From the NCBI GenBank assembly GCA_016235675.1, contig JACRJN010000144.1, positions 1 through 52,024 on the forward strand: a stretch of DNA of 52,024 nt, given 5' to 3'. Origin of the DNA: Candidatus Schekmanbacteria bacterium. Its GTDB lineage: Bacteria; SZUA-182. The position numbers were made by a program, and so were the translations under genes. Shown one piece after another: positions 25,669-34,633 of the stretch; within the stretch, counting starts at the first letter, position 1, and each line of letters starts with the position of its first letter. Below the pieces are notes generated by a model that was given only the letters and a program-made list of their open reading frames with translations, searched no databases and was not told the origin of the DNA.

Positions 25669-25702
25669 CGATTTTCTCAACACCCGATTGGTTGCTTGCT
25701 AT

Positions 25703-25912
25703 CTATGCTATTGCCACTTCCTTTTCTTTCATTACACTGGAAAGAGAATTTAGGATAAAATCCTTGGCCTCCAGCACCTCCAAAAGAACTGGTTCACCGT
25801 TTTTAGTGAAATGAATAATCATCTGTCCTTCTTCTTGCGCATAATCAATAGGCTTATCGGAAAGCTCGATTAAAAGAATATCCTCGTCTTTACTGTATCT
25901 GATTTTTGTCAT
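25703..25912 (-). CDS. DUF2283 family protein, orphan
   Basis: The product is 69 residues. MTKIRYSKDEDILLIELSDKPIDYAQEEGQ and HFTKNGEPVLLEVLEAKDFI match the DUF2283 pattern. Such genes often stand beside small DUF4258 proteins in toxin-antitoxin-like pairs; no partner is present here. It has its own promoter (25936-25964) and terminator (25525-25668), so it behaves as an independent cassette inserted in the phage tail operon. Confidence 0.8.
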   Translation of the reverse strand: MTKIRYSKDEDILLIELSDKPIDYAQEEGQMIIHFTKNGEPVLLEVLEAKDFILNSLSSVMKEKEVAIA

Positions 25913-25935
25913 ATCTTGATCTCCTTATTATCATT

Positions 25936-25964
25936 AACTTAACAGAACAAAAAAACTTTGTCAA
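25936..25964 (-). promoter_or_regulatory. Promoter of the DUF2283 cassette
   Basis: Read on the - strand: TTGACA (25964-25959), 17 bases, TAAGTT (25941-25936). It lies just upstream of AAGGAGAT and the ATG at 25912. Confidence 0.6.
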
Positions 25965-25974
25965 TAACAACTAT

Positions 25975-26114
25975 TTGGTAGCGTTCTCAACAGGAGACCC
26001 GAACCGTCATTGCGAGGCAGCCTTATCGCCGAAGCAATCTCAGACGTACGAGCGGAGATTGCTTCGCTTAAGCTCGCAATGACGCTTCAGGTCTCTGTGT
26101 TTCTACGCTACCAA
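25975..26114. repeat. Family A element nested in a TTGGTAGCG / CGCTACCAA palindrome
   Basis: The outer ends TTGGTAGCG (from 25975) and CGCTACCAA (to 26114) enclose partly matching GGAGACC and GGTCTC segments, then the family A core 26006-26083. The right end overlaps the stop codon of the NlpC/P60 gene. Confidence 0.85.
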
Positions 26115-26554
26115 CTATTTATTCCCCGCACCGCCCCCAGAATCCTTTCCCTATTGGCGTCCAGATTCAGAATTTCCGGCCAGTCACCCTTGTTCTTATC
26201 CCGCCGGATGTGGACGTATTCGCCTTGCCCCAGATAAAGACCGACATGGTCGATTTGCTGATCCCGGCTGTATTCGCTGATCAGCAAAATATCGCCGCAG
26301 GATAAATCGGCCAGGGGCACCGGTTTTAGGCGGGTAGTGCGGATGAATTTGCGCAAGTAATCCTGTCGGATCAGCCGCCGTTTATTGTGGCCAATGTCTA
26401 AAGTTTTTACCCGCTCCAGGATTTGCGCAAATTCCGGCGAACAGGACGCCATAAGCTCCAGGACAAAGAGTACGCAGGCGGCTTGCGGATTTGAGCATTG
26501 GTAAGGTTTTCCCAGGTATGCGTTTAATTTGGTTCTTAATGATTCTTGTAGCAT
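26108..26554 (-). CDS. NlpC/P60 family peptidase, tail-associated
   Basis: The product is 148 residues. The papain-like triad can be placed as Cys27 in AACVLFVLELM, His in QIDHVGLYLGQGEYVHI, and the second polar residue in that strand. The SCGDILLI segment is typical of phage tail peptidases (lambda K, RcGTA gene 14 type), which cut peptidoglycan during DNA entry. It follows the J-like gene in transcription order, which is not the lambda order (K before J). The stop codon lies in the adjoining palindrome. Confidence 0.85.
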   Translation of the reverse strand: MLQESLRTKLNAYLGKPYQCSNPQAACVLFVLELMASCSPEFAQILERVKTLDIGHNKRRLIRQDYLRKFIRTTRLKPVPLADLSCGDILLISEYSRDQQIDHVGLYLGQGEYVHIRRDKNKGDWPEILNLDANRERILGAVRGINSW

Positions 26555-26571
26555 AATCCACCTATTTTTTT

Positions 26572-26821
26572 ACCACGAAGCACACGAAGATCACGAAGGA
26601 TTAGGGCTGATTATAGGGATATTTCGCCTGAAAGCAGACTTTCTTCATTGTAGGGGCGGGGACACGCTGATACTAATTCGCTATCAAAGAATAAAATGGA
26701 GTAGAGGCTTCAGCCTCGTTATTACGGGACTAAAGTCCCTACTCCTTTAATGTTTGATAGCGAATTGGTATGAAACAAAAAACATCAACTTTTTCTTCGT
26801 GCTCTTCGTGAGCTTCGTGGT
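26572..26821. repeat. Three-level nested palindrome (family E outside)
   Basis: Level 1 is ACCACGAAGCACACGAAG (from 26572) with CTTCGTGAGCTTCGTGGT (to 26821). Level 2 is ATACTAATTCGCTATCAAA (26670-26688) with TTTGATAGCGAATTGGTAT (26753-26771). Level 3 is GGAGTAG (26698-26704) with CTACTCC (26739-26745), containing GAGGCTTCAGCCTC and GGGACTAAAGTCCC hairpins. Each level is a known repeat type elsewhere in the window. Confidence 0.88.
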
Positions 26822-26842
26822 TGATAAAGACAATGCCTGGTA

Positions 26843-28987
26843 TCACTCGCCCCAGGGCTGAACACCCCAGCGCCCGCCACCGTATCCGGCATGAGCATAG
26901 GGAGCAAGCACCGGGTAGAAGACCTCGCCGGGGGAAGCGTTAAAATCGCTCTTTTCCCCTTGAGCGGAAACGGTTACCAGCTTCAATTCATAATTGACAT
27001 AAGCCTCAGGCAGAGAGCACTTGACCACCCCCGAATCGTTTACCCCGATATATTCCCAAACATCCGAATAACCGGGACGCAGCCACAGTTCCACATGGTC
27101 AAATTTAGGGTTGCCGGTCGGTATGGTGTAATTGACGGCAATCCGTACCTGATAGCCGCCGGATAATGGTGTTACCTCCTGAGTTACCGCATCGATATAG
27201 ATCAGCGGTGGAGCGCTCAATCCGGGATCGGGCGGGACAAAGGCCGCCGGGTGCCAGGCGTTGAAATTCACCAATGGGTCGTAGACCTGTTCGTAATGTT
27301 CCAGGGCGAAAATCTCATAGCCGAAGTCCTCGTTTTCATCGATCTTGAGAATGCGGAATTTTTTGGCGCTAAATCCCAGATTAACTGAGGTGACGCTGAT
27401 AATATCCCCGATTTCCACCAAAGCATCCTTGAAGCCGATGGAGAATTTGATATAAGTCTCGATATATTTGGACTTCTTGAAAAAAACGTTGCCCAGTTCC
27501 GCCGCCAGCGTCATATTGGTCACCGAGGACAAATCCAGCACCTGCTCGCGCACATAGCCGTCGACGTCCACCTGAAGGTAATCCTCCAAAATCAAATCCT
27601 GCAAGGTGTAGTTTTCCGATTCATCCAGATATTTCACCCGCAGCCTGTTGAATTTATGCTCCTTGCCCAAAAATCCCCACTCCAATGTCCCCGGCAGGAT
27701 ATTATCGGCCTCATCGAAAGCGGCGGATACCGGGTTGTCTTCTTCGGGCAGGCATTTGTAGATACCGCCGCTGCGCACCAATAACAGACGCCCGGCATTC
27801 TTGATCAACTCGATGGCGTCCCCGTAGCTTATATCCAGCAAGGCGGTATTAACCTTGTAGCCCCTGGTCTGACACCAGGCGGCGGCGGCATCGAAAGAAT
27901 CGGCGTCGATTTCCGTACTGATATTGAGGCCGAAATAGCGATCCGCTAAAATAGTGCGCAAAGCCTGCGCCGGATTGTCTGATAACCCGCTGACCAGAAA
28001 ATTAAAGCGGAGGCTGGATGAGATACTGGCGGTTTTCACCAGATTGATCAGGCAATAGGCGGTATTGTGGTAACGGTAATTCATATCCACCCCGGAATCG
28101 TTGAGCAGTTCCACCGTATCCAGGGTAATCGCCCCGTCATTGGTGGCCTGGCTTACCTGTAAGGTGAAAACCCATTTCCCGGCATAAGGCAAGGAGGCGC
28201 TGCCGATCGTCTCCTGTACACCTTCCACGGGATCCTGATTCTGATGGGTGCCGCCATCGCAATCGTTGCTGGGTGTTTCATAACTGACGAACTTCTGAAA
28301 AAAACTGCTGCCGGAAGCTAAGGTATATTCCTCCATCTGATCCTGCTCCTTTCCCTTGATTGTCCAGGTTTGAGCGGAACCTTCCGAGGGAAAAACATGC
28401 TGCAAATAAAACCGTACCTCATCGCCCGCGCCTACCCCCAGAATATGGAGCGGATAGCTGTCCCGGCTTTCCCCGGCAAAGGCGGAAATCCCGATATATT
28501 TGCGCCCGGTATTGCTGATATTGATATTGCTTAGCTGTCCTGAATTGTAAAACTCATACCAGGAGGTATTGTTATCATCACCCCGCGCCGCGGCGAAATT
28601 ACTCAATTTATTGAACTCCCGGCCATCCAGATAGATTTGCTCCAGATTCAGCGTCCCCTCCCCCAGACCAATGGACGTCACCAGCCGTTTATTTCCCTCG
28701 CCCAAAAGAATCGCCGATAACATATTCCCGTGCAGCAGCGTCTTGCCGAATACGATGGGAACGGGTACCTGGGTGGAAAGGGTGGTCTGCGAAAAGCCGT
28801 CGATGACCGTACGCGTCCCTAAAGCGCCGGCAGGCAGGCCGGTACCGCCGCCGAAATTTCCTCCGAAGACCAGGTTCCCGGCTAAGGTGCCTAAACCGGC
28901 CCCAATCGACATGCCGACAGTGCCTCCCAGATATGCCCCCACTACCATTCCCGTGGCTGTTAAAGCCATTCGTCCGTATTGTCCCAT
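26843..28987 (-). CDS. Phage tail tip / host-specificity protein (J-like)
   Basis: The product is 714 residues. The N-terminal Gly/Ala-rich hydrophobic stretch (VVGAYLGGTVGMSIGAGLGT) followed by PVPIVFGKTLLHGNMLSAIL is typical of tail-tip proteins of the lambda J / GTA megatron class. The middle has the phage_tail_3-like fold pattern (ALRTILADRYFGLNISTEIDADSFDAAA, GGIYKCLP, RVKYLDESENYTLQD). A fibronectin-III-like region lies near the end (EVTPLSGGYQVRIAVNYTIP). It follows the 1231-residue gene by 21 bases. The role is inferred from domain pattern and position. Confidence 0.75.
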   Translation of the reverse strand: MGQYGRMALTATGMVVGAYLGGTVGMSIGAGLGTLAGNLVFGGNFGGGTGLPAGALGTRTVIDGFSQTTLSTQVPVPIVFGKTLLHGNMLSAILLGEGNKRLVTSIGLGEGTLNLEQIYLDGREFNKLSNFAAARGDDNNTSWYEFYNSGQLSNINISNTGRKYIGISAFAGESRDSYPLHILGVGAGDEVRFYLQHVFPSEGSAQTWTIKGKEQDQMEEYTLASGSSFFQKFVSYETPSNDCDGGTHQNQDPVEGVQETIGSASLPYAGKWVFTLQVSQATNDGAITLDTVELLNDSGVDMNYRYHNTAYCLINLVKTASISSSLRFNFLVSGLSDNPAQALRTILADRYFGLNISTEIDADSFDAAAAWCQTRGYKVNTALLDISYGDAIELIKNAGRLLLVRSGGIYKCLPEEDNPVSAAFDEADNILPGTLEWGFLGKEHKFNRLRVKYLDESENYTLQDLILEDYLQVDVDGYVREQVLDLSSVTNMTLAAELGNVFFKKSKYIETYIKFSIGFKDALVEIGDIISVTSVNLGFSAKKFRILKIDENEDFGYEIFALEHYEQVYDPLVNFNAWHPAAFVPPDPGLSAPPLIYIDAVTQEVTPLSGGYQVRIAVNYTIPTGNPKFDHVELWLRPGYSDVWEYIGVNDSGVVKCSLPEAYVNYELKLVTVSAQGEKSDFNASPGEVFYPVLAPYAHAGYGGGRWGVQPWGE

Positions 28988-29008
28988 TGTGTTCCCCTCG
29001 CTCTTTTT

Positions 29009-32000
29009 TTACATTTTGATTAAAAACGGCACCGCCTCCACCTGCTTGGGATTAACCTCCACCTCCCCATCCTCATTTAACGTCACCAGCGGTACATAAT
29101 TACTCAGCGTTCCCCAGACATCCACCCAGCGCTCATCATTGATCAGCATCGGGGGATAACCGGCATAGCAGACATTAAAACCAGCTTGCAACAGCGTTTG
29201 CACCAATTGAATAATCTCATCAGCCGCCGGTGGATTCTCCTTGGGGAAAAGCCCCACCGTTACCAGCATTCGTTCCTTATACTGGGAAAAGCGCTCGATA
29301 AAATCATAGGCCGCCTTTATGCCGAAGCTGGAATAGCGGTAGTAAAGCCAGACAAACAACAAGTCACAAATATTCGCTTGCAATAAATCGGCATAGGGAG
29401 TGCCGTAGCGGTCGCAGGAAAAATTCAAAGTATCCACACAAACCCCATATGTGCCGGATTTCTTGGTATACGGCTCCCAGACCGGGGCGTCAGGCTGCTT
29501 GACCGGCAGGCAGTTTTGCACCTGGACATTGCAGCCGAAAAGCTTGTTGTGGCCGTGAGCGATGGCCGCTAAATTGGTCAGCATCTCTTTGATATAGTAG
29601 CTCTTAAACTCCCAAATCAGCGGGTCGTCAACCATGACGTAACCGGTAGCGACATCACGCGGCCAATCGGAGGCGGACGCTAACCCCTTGATATTCTGCC
29701 GCCACCAGTTATAAAGGGCAAAATCTTTGGTATCGAAGCTGTAGCCGTAGTATAGAAGTTCGGAAAGCAATATCCCCTCGCTATCATAGGTGCGGCAGAG
29801 ATAATCAATCCGGCGGCAGAGTAAGTCGTAGATGGTCGGATTTGCCAGGCCCCAATAAGCGGACGGTTTGACTACGCTCCAAAAAGCGGGGATGGTTTCG
29901 GTATAGTTGTAGCGGTAAATATAGCTTTTTCCATTTAATACAATTGGTTGATAATAAGCGGCCTGAAAATCGTTCCAGGGATGAGTGACTGCCGTATAAG
30001 CCCCATTCGCTTCCTGATAATACCAGGTGCGTTTGTATGCAAGATTACCTTTGTAATCCAAAGCCGCCTGCTCCTTGTGCCGCTTGATGTGGCTGTCGGC
30101 AAAGACCGATACTTCAAAGAAATAGCGGTGCCGGTTCAGATTTTGCCCTACTATGGATTCAGGATAGCCGCGGCGCAGAATCTGGCGGGAGGCGGAAAGA
30201 TAATTCACCCCGCTGTCACGCAATGCCCCGCTCCAGTTCCACCAGGCTTGCATATCCCGGTCATAGAGATGGTTCAGGCTTCCGGTAGCCATGATGGCAT
30301 TGGTAGCGTTGGCGCTGAAAAATAAGCGGCTGACCTGCTGCAAGTAATCAATGGGATTAGCGGCGACAGCTTCACCCCCGAAAGCCAGCATGGGGATGAG
30401 GTTATAATTCTTGGGCATCGGGGAAAGCGCCTCCTGGCGTGTATTCAGATACAATAAATCCGCCAAATCCAGCAGGTTTTGCGCTTCAGTATAAAGGGCG
30501 TCACCGCTTTTATTCAACCGCGGCTGATAAATAAACAGCCCCTCGGCCTGTTCATTGGAAGGATCGGAGAAAACATAAGTCGCATAAGCGGCCAATTGCG
30601 GGGAATCGTTGCTTATATCGGGATAATCCTGCACAATACTATGTACATCATGATTACTGGCGGACAAAAGCCAGGCGGGGCTATCGTCGGAACGTCCGGC
30701 AACGCTATAATCCACATAAACCTTTTGCCGGTCGTTTTCCAGCGTCCAGCTATCATAAGCCCACTTGATACACCACTGCCCGCGGGCGTTTTGCGCTAAA
30801 TCCCAATGGGCGGGATCGACGGTCTGTTTCCGGGCATAAGTGATGCGCAGCGTATCGGATAGCGCGTAGTTTTTGTTGCCGATGTCCACCGTGATTAAGT
30901 TGGCGGCGGATGAGATTATCGGATATTCCTCGTTTTGAGTGACGTTGCGTACCGCTACGGGATAGAGATAATTATTAATACCGGAAGCATTATATACTAG
31001 CTGGAAACAATTGTCATTCCATTGATTCCATATACTATCAATATATTGATTGCTGATTTGATAAACCTCATTTACGGTCTGTATATTCTGAAAGGTCAGC
31101 GGGACATATTCCCCATAGCCTTGCAGCCCGCCCACTATTACTACTGAAATCCGCTCGCCGGGGATGCGGTTTTGTACCGGATGATAAGCCCCTTGTACGC
31201 CGCGCAGGGTAAAAGTCCGGTTTAAACGCAGCCCTTGAGCCGGTAATCCCATTTTTAATTTTTCTTGTGTGCCGCTGCCTAAATCCTTATCCTGCCAGGC
31301 GACAATCCCAAAGCCGTCCAGCAGCCAGTCTATGGCCTGATTAGTCGTCCACTTGATGCCAATGGCCTTGATTTCATTAACGTTGGCGGGAATTTCCACC
31401 CCAAAGAAGGAATCATCCCATTGATTGAAACGTCCCCATGCTCCCAATGGATATTGATCATTGAAATCTACCAACATATTGATTTTACCAGTTTCCACCC
31501 AAGTATCATCAGGTTTTTGAAAGATCAGGCAGAATGCGCCATCTTCAATGGAATTATTATCCAGGGAAAGCGCCAGCATCTTCACCCCACCACCTGCGGC
31601 AATCTTAATATTTTGCGGGAAATTATAAATCAGCCGCAAACCGTTGGGATTGACGCTTTGCACACGGGCGCAGTTATGCAGGGAGGTATGCGCCAGATAG
31701 GAATGGTCGTAATCGGAATAGCTCACGCCGTCTTTCAAATATTTGACCGCCAGATCATGAACTTCGCCAGAGCCGGATAATTGTTCCAGCCGGATATACA
31801 GGTAATTATCGCCATAACCGCTGTTATCTTGCAGCGAATATGAGCCGTTGCTTGTAATATCCAGGCTTTGCGCTTCCTCATCGCAACTTATTGCATTACG
31901 AGATAAACCGTATTTAATCCGCAAACTGCCGGACAGATTTTGTACCGATAAATTCAGGGTGTGTATCCGGTCGGCGGGATAGGCGTTGTGACGGCACAGA

Positions 32001-32719
32001 TAGATATTGTCGCCGCCGCTTAAATTTAGCTGACGGTTGGAGCTGATCACAGGCTGACCGGCGTCAATCTGCCACTGTGCCTCGCTGAATCCGGGAGCAA
32101 GATTAGGATACAGACTGTTGCGGGCTAAGGATATGCCCAAACCGCTATCGGCACTCCAATTATCCAAGCTATTGAAACCTAATATATATTCATGAAAAGC
32201 AATATATTGTATTTCTGAATTATAAGCCACCGGAGCAAATCCCACATAGTTCATAAACACCACCGATTGCAGATTTTCCGCATTAGCGCCCTGCTTGCGG
32301 ATATTCAGCCGTACCCGTTTGATTAAAGATTGCCCGTCCGGGCTAAAATAATAGAGCAACTCCTGACTGTTAATCGCCCGGTCGCTGTTAATCTCCACCA
32401 CATCGCCGGACACCACCTTCACCACTTCCCGCGGACTATTGCCGAAAATATCCGCCTTGCCGAACAAATCTGTGCTTCCCATAGTAGTCTTGTAAGCGAT
32501 CCCATTGACATCCCCGCTCCAATACTCTTGTTCCTCAGCATAAACCCCGTGATAATCCCCGCCAAATGCTTTGTAGTAAAGATTCTCATCCAGCCGGTTA
32601 TACTCGGTCTTTATCGCGCTGCCGGATTGGTAATTCTTCAGCCAAATCCCGGAGAACCCGGCCTTGTTGCCGGGGAAGGTTACTTTGAGGTATTCGTTTT
32701 CTAAGATTAGTTCGGACAT
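29009..32719 (-). CDS. Large phage-cluster protein, possible glycosidase-like receptor protein
   Basis: The product is 1231 residues from the start at 32719 (MSELILENEYLKVTFPGNK); an upstream ATG at 32794 lies in repeat and terminator sequence. The N-terminal part looks like a beta-sandwich (ENEYLKVTFPGNKAGFSGIWL, then YYFSPDGQSLIKRVRLNIR). The last third resembles a TIM-barrel hydrolase (YDSEGILLSELLYYGYSF, GYVMVDDPLIWEFK, LVTVGLFPKENPPAADEIIQ). No family is assigned. It sits directly before the J-like gene, and a role in binding or trimming cell-surface glycans is inference. RcGTA's megatron carries a comparable TIM-like domain. Confidence 0.5.
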   Translation of the reverse strand: MSELILENEYLKVTFPGNKAGFSGIWLKNYQSGSAIKTEYNRLDENLYYKAFGGDYHGVYAEEQEYWSGDVNGIAYKTTMGSTDLFGKADIFGNSPREVVKVVSGDVVEINSDRAINSQELLYYFSPDGQSLIKRVRLNIRKQGANAENLQSVVFMNYVGFAPVAYNSEIQYIAFHEYILGFNSLDNWSADSGLGISLARNSLYPNLAPGFSEAQWQIDAGQPVISSNRQLNLSGGDNIYLCRHNAYPADRIHTLNLSVQNLSGSLRIKYGLSRNAISCDEEAQSLDITSNGSYSLQDNSGYGDNYLYIRLEQLSGSGEVHDLAVKYLKDGVSYSDYDHSYLAHTSLHNCARVQSVNPNGLRLIYNFPQNIKIAAGGGVKMLALSLDNNSIEDGAFCLIFQKPDDTWVETGKINMLVDFNDQYPLGAWGRFNQWDDSFFGVEIPANVNEIKAIGIKWTTNQAIDWLLDGFGIVAWQDKDLGSGTQEKLKMGLPAQGLRLNRTFTLRGVQGAYHPVQNRIPGERISVVIVGGLQGYGEYVPLTFQNIQTVNEVYQISNQYIDSIWNQWNDNCFQLVYNASGINNYLYPVAVRNVTQNEEYPIISSAANLITVDIGNKNYALSDTLRITYARKQTVDPAHWDLAQNARGQWCIKWAYDSWTLENDRQKVYVDYSVAGRSDDSPAWLLSASNHDVHSIVQDYPDISNDSPQLAAYATYVFSDPSNEQAEGLFIYQPRLNKSGDALYTEAQNLLDLADLLYLNTRQEALSPMPKNYNLIPMLAFGGEAVAANPIDYLQQVSRLFFSANATNAIMATGSLNHLYDRDMQAWWNWSGALRDSGVNYLSASRQILRRGYPESIVGQNLNRHRYFFEVSVFADSHIKRHKEQAALDYKGNLAYKRTWYYQEANGAYTAVTHPWNDFQAAYYQPIVLNGKSYIYRYNYTETIPAFWSVVKPSAYWGLANPTIYDLLCRRIDYLCRTYDSEGILLSELLYYGYSFDTKDFALYNWWRQNIKGLASASDWPRDVATGYVMVDDPLIWEFKSYYIKEMLTNLAAIAHGHNKLFGCNVQVQNCLPVKQPDAPVWEPYTKKSGTYGVCVDTLNFSCDRYGTPYADLLQANICDLLFVWLYYRYSSFGIKAAYDFIERFSQYKERMLVTVGLFPKENPPAADEIIQLVQTLLQAGFNVCYAGYPPMLINDERWVDVWGTLSNYVPLVTLNEDGEVEVNPKQVEAVPFLIKM

Positions 32720-32768
32720 TGGTTTTCTCTTGGTGGCACAGGCTTCCAGCCTGTGATTCAAATAAAAA

Positions 32769-32814
32769 AGCCCTGTTGGATATTGAATCTCCATTCAATA
32801 TCCAACAGGGCTTG
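32769..32814 (-). terminator. Strong intrinsic terminator after the AT-rich operon
   Basis: Perfect 20-base arms 32769-32788 and 32795-32814 (GCCCTGTTGGATATTGAA) surround a 6-base loop. The A-run at 32765-32770 gives a U-tract on the - strand. The right flank CTCAATACCC matches that of the terminator at 25668, which suggests the two cassettes share an origin. Confidence 0.9.
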
Positions 32815-32847
32815 ATGTTCTCAATACCCAAAATAAATAAGTATTAT

Positions 32848-33273
32848 CTAATTTGATGTTTTTAATTCTATATGTTGTTTAACATTGGATAGAATTATTT
32901 TTTGCTCATCCTTATTTATTTTATTAAAATTATCTATTGCATTTTTTGCTTTTACAACAAGTAACTGGGTTTTATTTTTATCAAAACTTTGTATGCTCAT
33001 ATTATAGTCCGCACTATTTCTTTCTTTTCTCAGATTTTTTATTTGCTCACCTATAATTTGAGTTTTAGTCACATTAGAATGACTAAGATAATCAACTAGT
33101 TGTTTATGACCATCGGCACTTTCAGAAATATCAATTCCAGATTCAACAAAAAACTGCTTCAAATAATTATATGCCCCATAATAACACCTACTGATAGCAG
33201 TTCTCCTTTTGGCTTCCTTCTCAGAGGTTTTTAATTCATCCGCTAACTCTATAAAATCAATAGGGTTCATCAT
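32848..33273 (-). CDS. HEPN-like domain protein in an AT-rich cassette
   Basis: The product is 141 residues from an ATG at 33273 that overlaps the upstream stop as ATGA. The N-terminal helix RRTAISRCYYGAYNYLKQFF and the later KNLRKERNSADYNM match the two-helix layout of HEPN domains, where RxxADY-type or R-x4-6-H motifs occur. The canonical His is not present, so ribonuclease activity is uncertain. HEPN proteins are frequent in toxin-antitoxin and phage-defence systems. It is the last gene of a tight operon. Confidence 0.6.
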   Translation of the reverse strand: MMNPIDFIELADELKTSEKEAKRRTAISRCYYGAYNYLKQFFVESGIDISESADGHKQLVDYLSHSNVTKTQIIGEQIKNLRKERNSADYNMSIQSFDKNKTQLLVVKAKNAIDNFNKINKDEQKIILSNVKQHIELKTSN

Positions 33274-33800
33274 AATAAAACATAATCTAATACAAAAAAA
33301 CAACGGTTTTCAGGAGAAACTAATTTAATAAGCTTTTTATAATAAAATTCTTCCGTTATCAAAATGTTTTCCAAAGTATCTTGCAATGTCAATGTAAAGC
33401 ATATTTGGGAATAATTAGAAATTTCCGGATCTTGTATGTAATTTACAGCAATACTTTTTTCTTGTTTAAAACATTCTTTTATTAATAAAAAAATAGTGCT
33501 TAAATCTTTAACTAATTTTTTTCCCAGGCAAAACCTAACCAATTGCCCTAACGCTTCTGAATAACTTGGCAAATGGGGCGCAAGATAATCAGGGAACTCA
33601 TTACCACGTGCTTTTGCTAATTCACCAATAGAATTTGCTAATTTCCTTACTTGCTGTACATTAATCTTTTGGAAATTAGTATTTAAGGTAATTTCTCTAA
33701 AAGAGGTTTCGGTATCAATAGCTTTATCTATTAAATATGGTATTTGTTGAGTTAAAGCAAAATACTTGCTGCTTTCAGTATTTGTTGAACTGGTATACAT
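33270..33800 (-). CDS. Unknown protein, middle gene of the AT-rich HEPN operon
   Basis: The product is 176 residues, mostly predicted helical with short beta stretches near the end (NYSQICFTLTLQDTLENIL, CFFVLDYVLL). No family is recognised. It starts two bases after the upstream stop and overlaps the HEPN-like gene by four bases (ATGA), so the three proteins are probably made together. AGGGATAG serves as the ribosome site. Codon and base use are strongly AT-biased compared with the phage genes around it. Confidence 0.6.
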   Translation of the reverse strand: MYTSSTNTESSKYFALTQQIPYLIDKAIDTETSFREITLNTNFQKINVQQVRKLANSIGELAKARGNEFPDYLAPHLPSYSEALGQLVRFCLGKKLVKDLSTIFLLIKECFKQEKSIAVNYIQDPEISNYSQICFTLTLQDTLENILITEEFYYKKLIKLVSPENRCFFVLDYVLL

Positions 33801-33802
33801 CT

Positions 33803-34465
33803 CTATCCCTCTAAATTTGTTATAATGTTAATAATTTCTTGTGCTTGATTATACTTAATTGATATAGAATCTAAGTTTTCTAAAAAAGAAGATACATTAT
33901 TATTTTCATAATTAATATTTAATATTTTTTTAAACGGGTTTTCTTTTATGGCATTAATTCTAAGTTCGCCAAAAGTTTCTTCTGAAACAAATTTTATTGC
34001 ATAATCTCCCATCATGATATTTTTTAATTCTAACTTACTTTGAATAATGTTTTTATTTACAAATTGATTTTCAAAAATATCTATACTTTCATTACTATCA
34101 AAAGTAAGAAGATAATTAAAATTTATTCCTCCCATTGCTAACGGAGTATGTGGCAGAACCTCAAAATATTTTTTGGCAATATTAGCAATCACGCTTTCAT
34201 GCGGTAAAATCTTAGAAATATCTAAAATCTGAAACCTATGTTGTTCAACAGTTATATGGATATAATCATATTTTATCGTTGACAATAGAGGTGTTGCTAC
34301 AAATTCTGTAAATTGTTTACCTCCTTCATTTTTAATAAAGCGTTTAAAAGGGTCTTTTTCTATCGGTAAAATATTGTTATCTATTAAAAAATTGTGATTT
34401 AATATTAATGGGTTTAAATACCCTATAAATACAATACTAAAAAAATTCTGGTTAATTTCGATCAT
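33803..34465 (-). CDS. Unknown protein, first long gene of the AT-rich HEPN operon
   Basis: The product is 220 residues with alternating beta and helix. A strand-rich N-terminal half (INQNFFSIVFIGYLNP, KYDYIHITVEQHRFQILDI) is followed by HTPLAMGGINFNYLLTF. It has the feel of small proteins that sense or bind a partner, but I do not recognise a family. GGAG stands ten bases before the ATG. A strongly AT-rich 60-base sample (33841-33900) has 13 G or C, against 34 of 60 in the neighbouring gene (31141-31200). Confidence 0.6.
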   Translation of the reverse strand: MIEINQNFFSIVFIGYLNPLILNHNFLIDNNILPIEKDPFKRFIKNEGGKQFTEFVATPLLSTIKYDYIHITVEQHRFQILDISKILPHESVIANIAKKYFEVLPHTPLAMGGINFNYLLTFDSNESIDIFENQFVNKNIIQSKLELKNIMMGDYAIKFVSEETFGELRINAIKENPFKKILNINYENNNVSSFLENLDSISIKYNQAQEIINIITNLEG

Positions 34466-34496
34466 CTAAATTAATCTCCGGTTAAATCATCTCTTT

Positions 34497-34628
34497 CAAT
34501 TTAAGATTCTCTTCCTGCTTAATATTTACAATTCTACCATTTTCAAAGCTGATAAGCAATTTACCATAAAAGTTATTTTCTGTCAATTTGCGGATGAATT
34601 TAAAAAATGCTTCCATTTCCTTAACCAT
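34497..34628 (-). CDS. Small DUF2292/YezD-like protein
   Basis: The product is 43 residues. The core FIRKLTENNFYGKLLISFENGRIVNIKQEENL follows the YezD pattern (a helix, then G-x-hydrophobic-x-I-x-x-x-x-G-x-I-V-x-I-x-x-E-E). GGAG stands eight bases before the ATG. It lies between the tail protein genes and the AT-rich operon, 31 bases upstream of the first long gene of that operon, so it may be part of it. Function unknown. Confidence 0.55.
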
Positions 34629-34633
34629 CTTAA

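Noticed and set aside
25525-25690. Integron attC-like site at the shared terminator flank
   Set aside because: The GTTRRRY / RYYYAAC core pair is not present, and no integron integrase is seen.
26010-26237. Open frame with MRGSLIAEAISDVRAEI
   Set aside because: The first part is the translation of a family A palindromic repeat and the rest is antisense to the NlpC/P60 gene.
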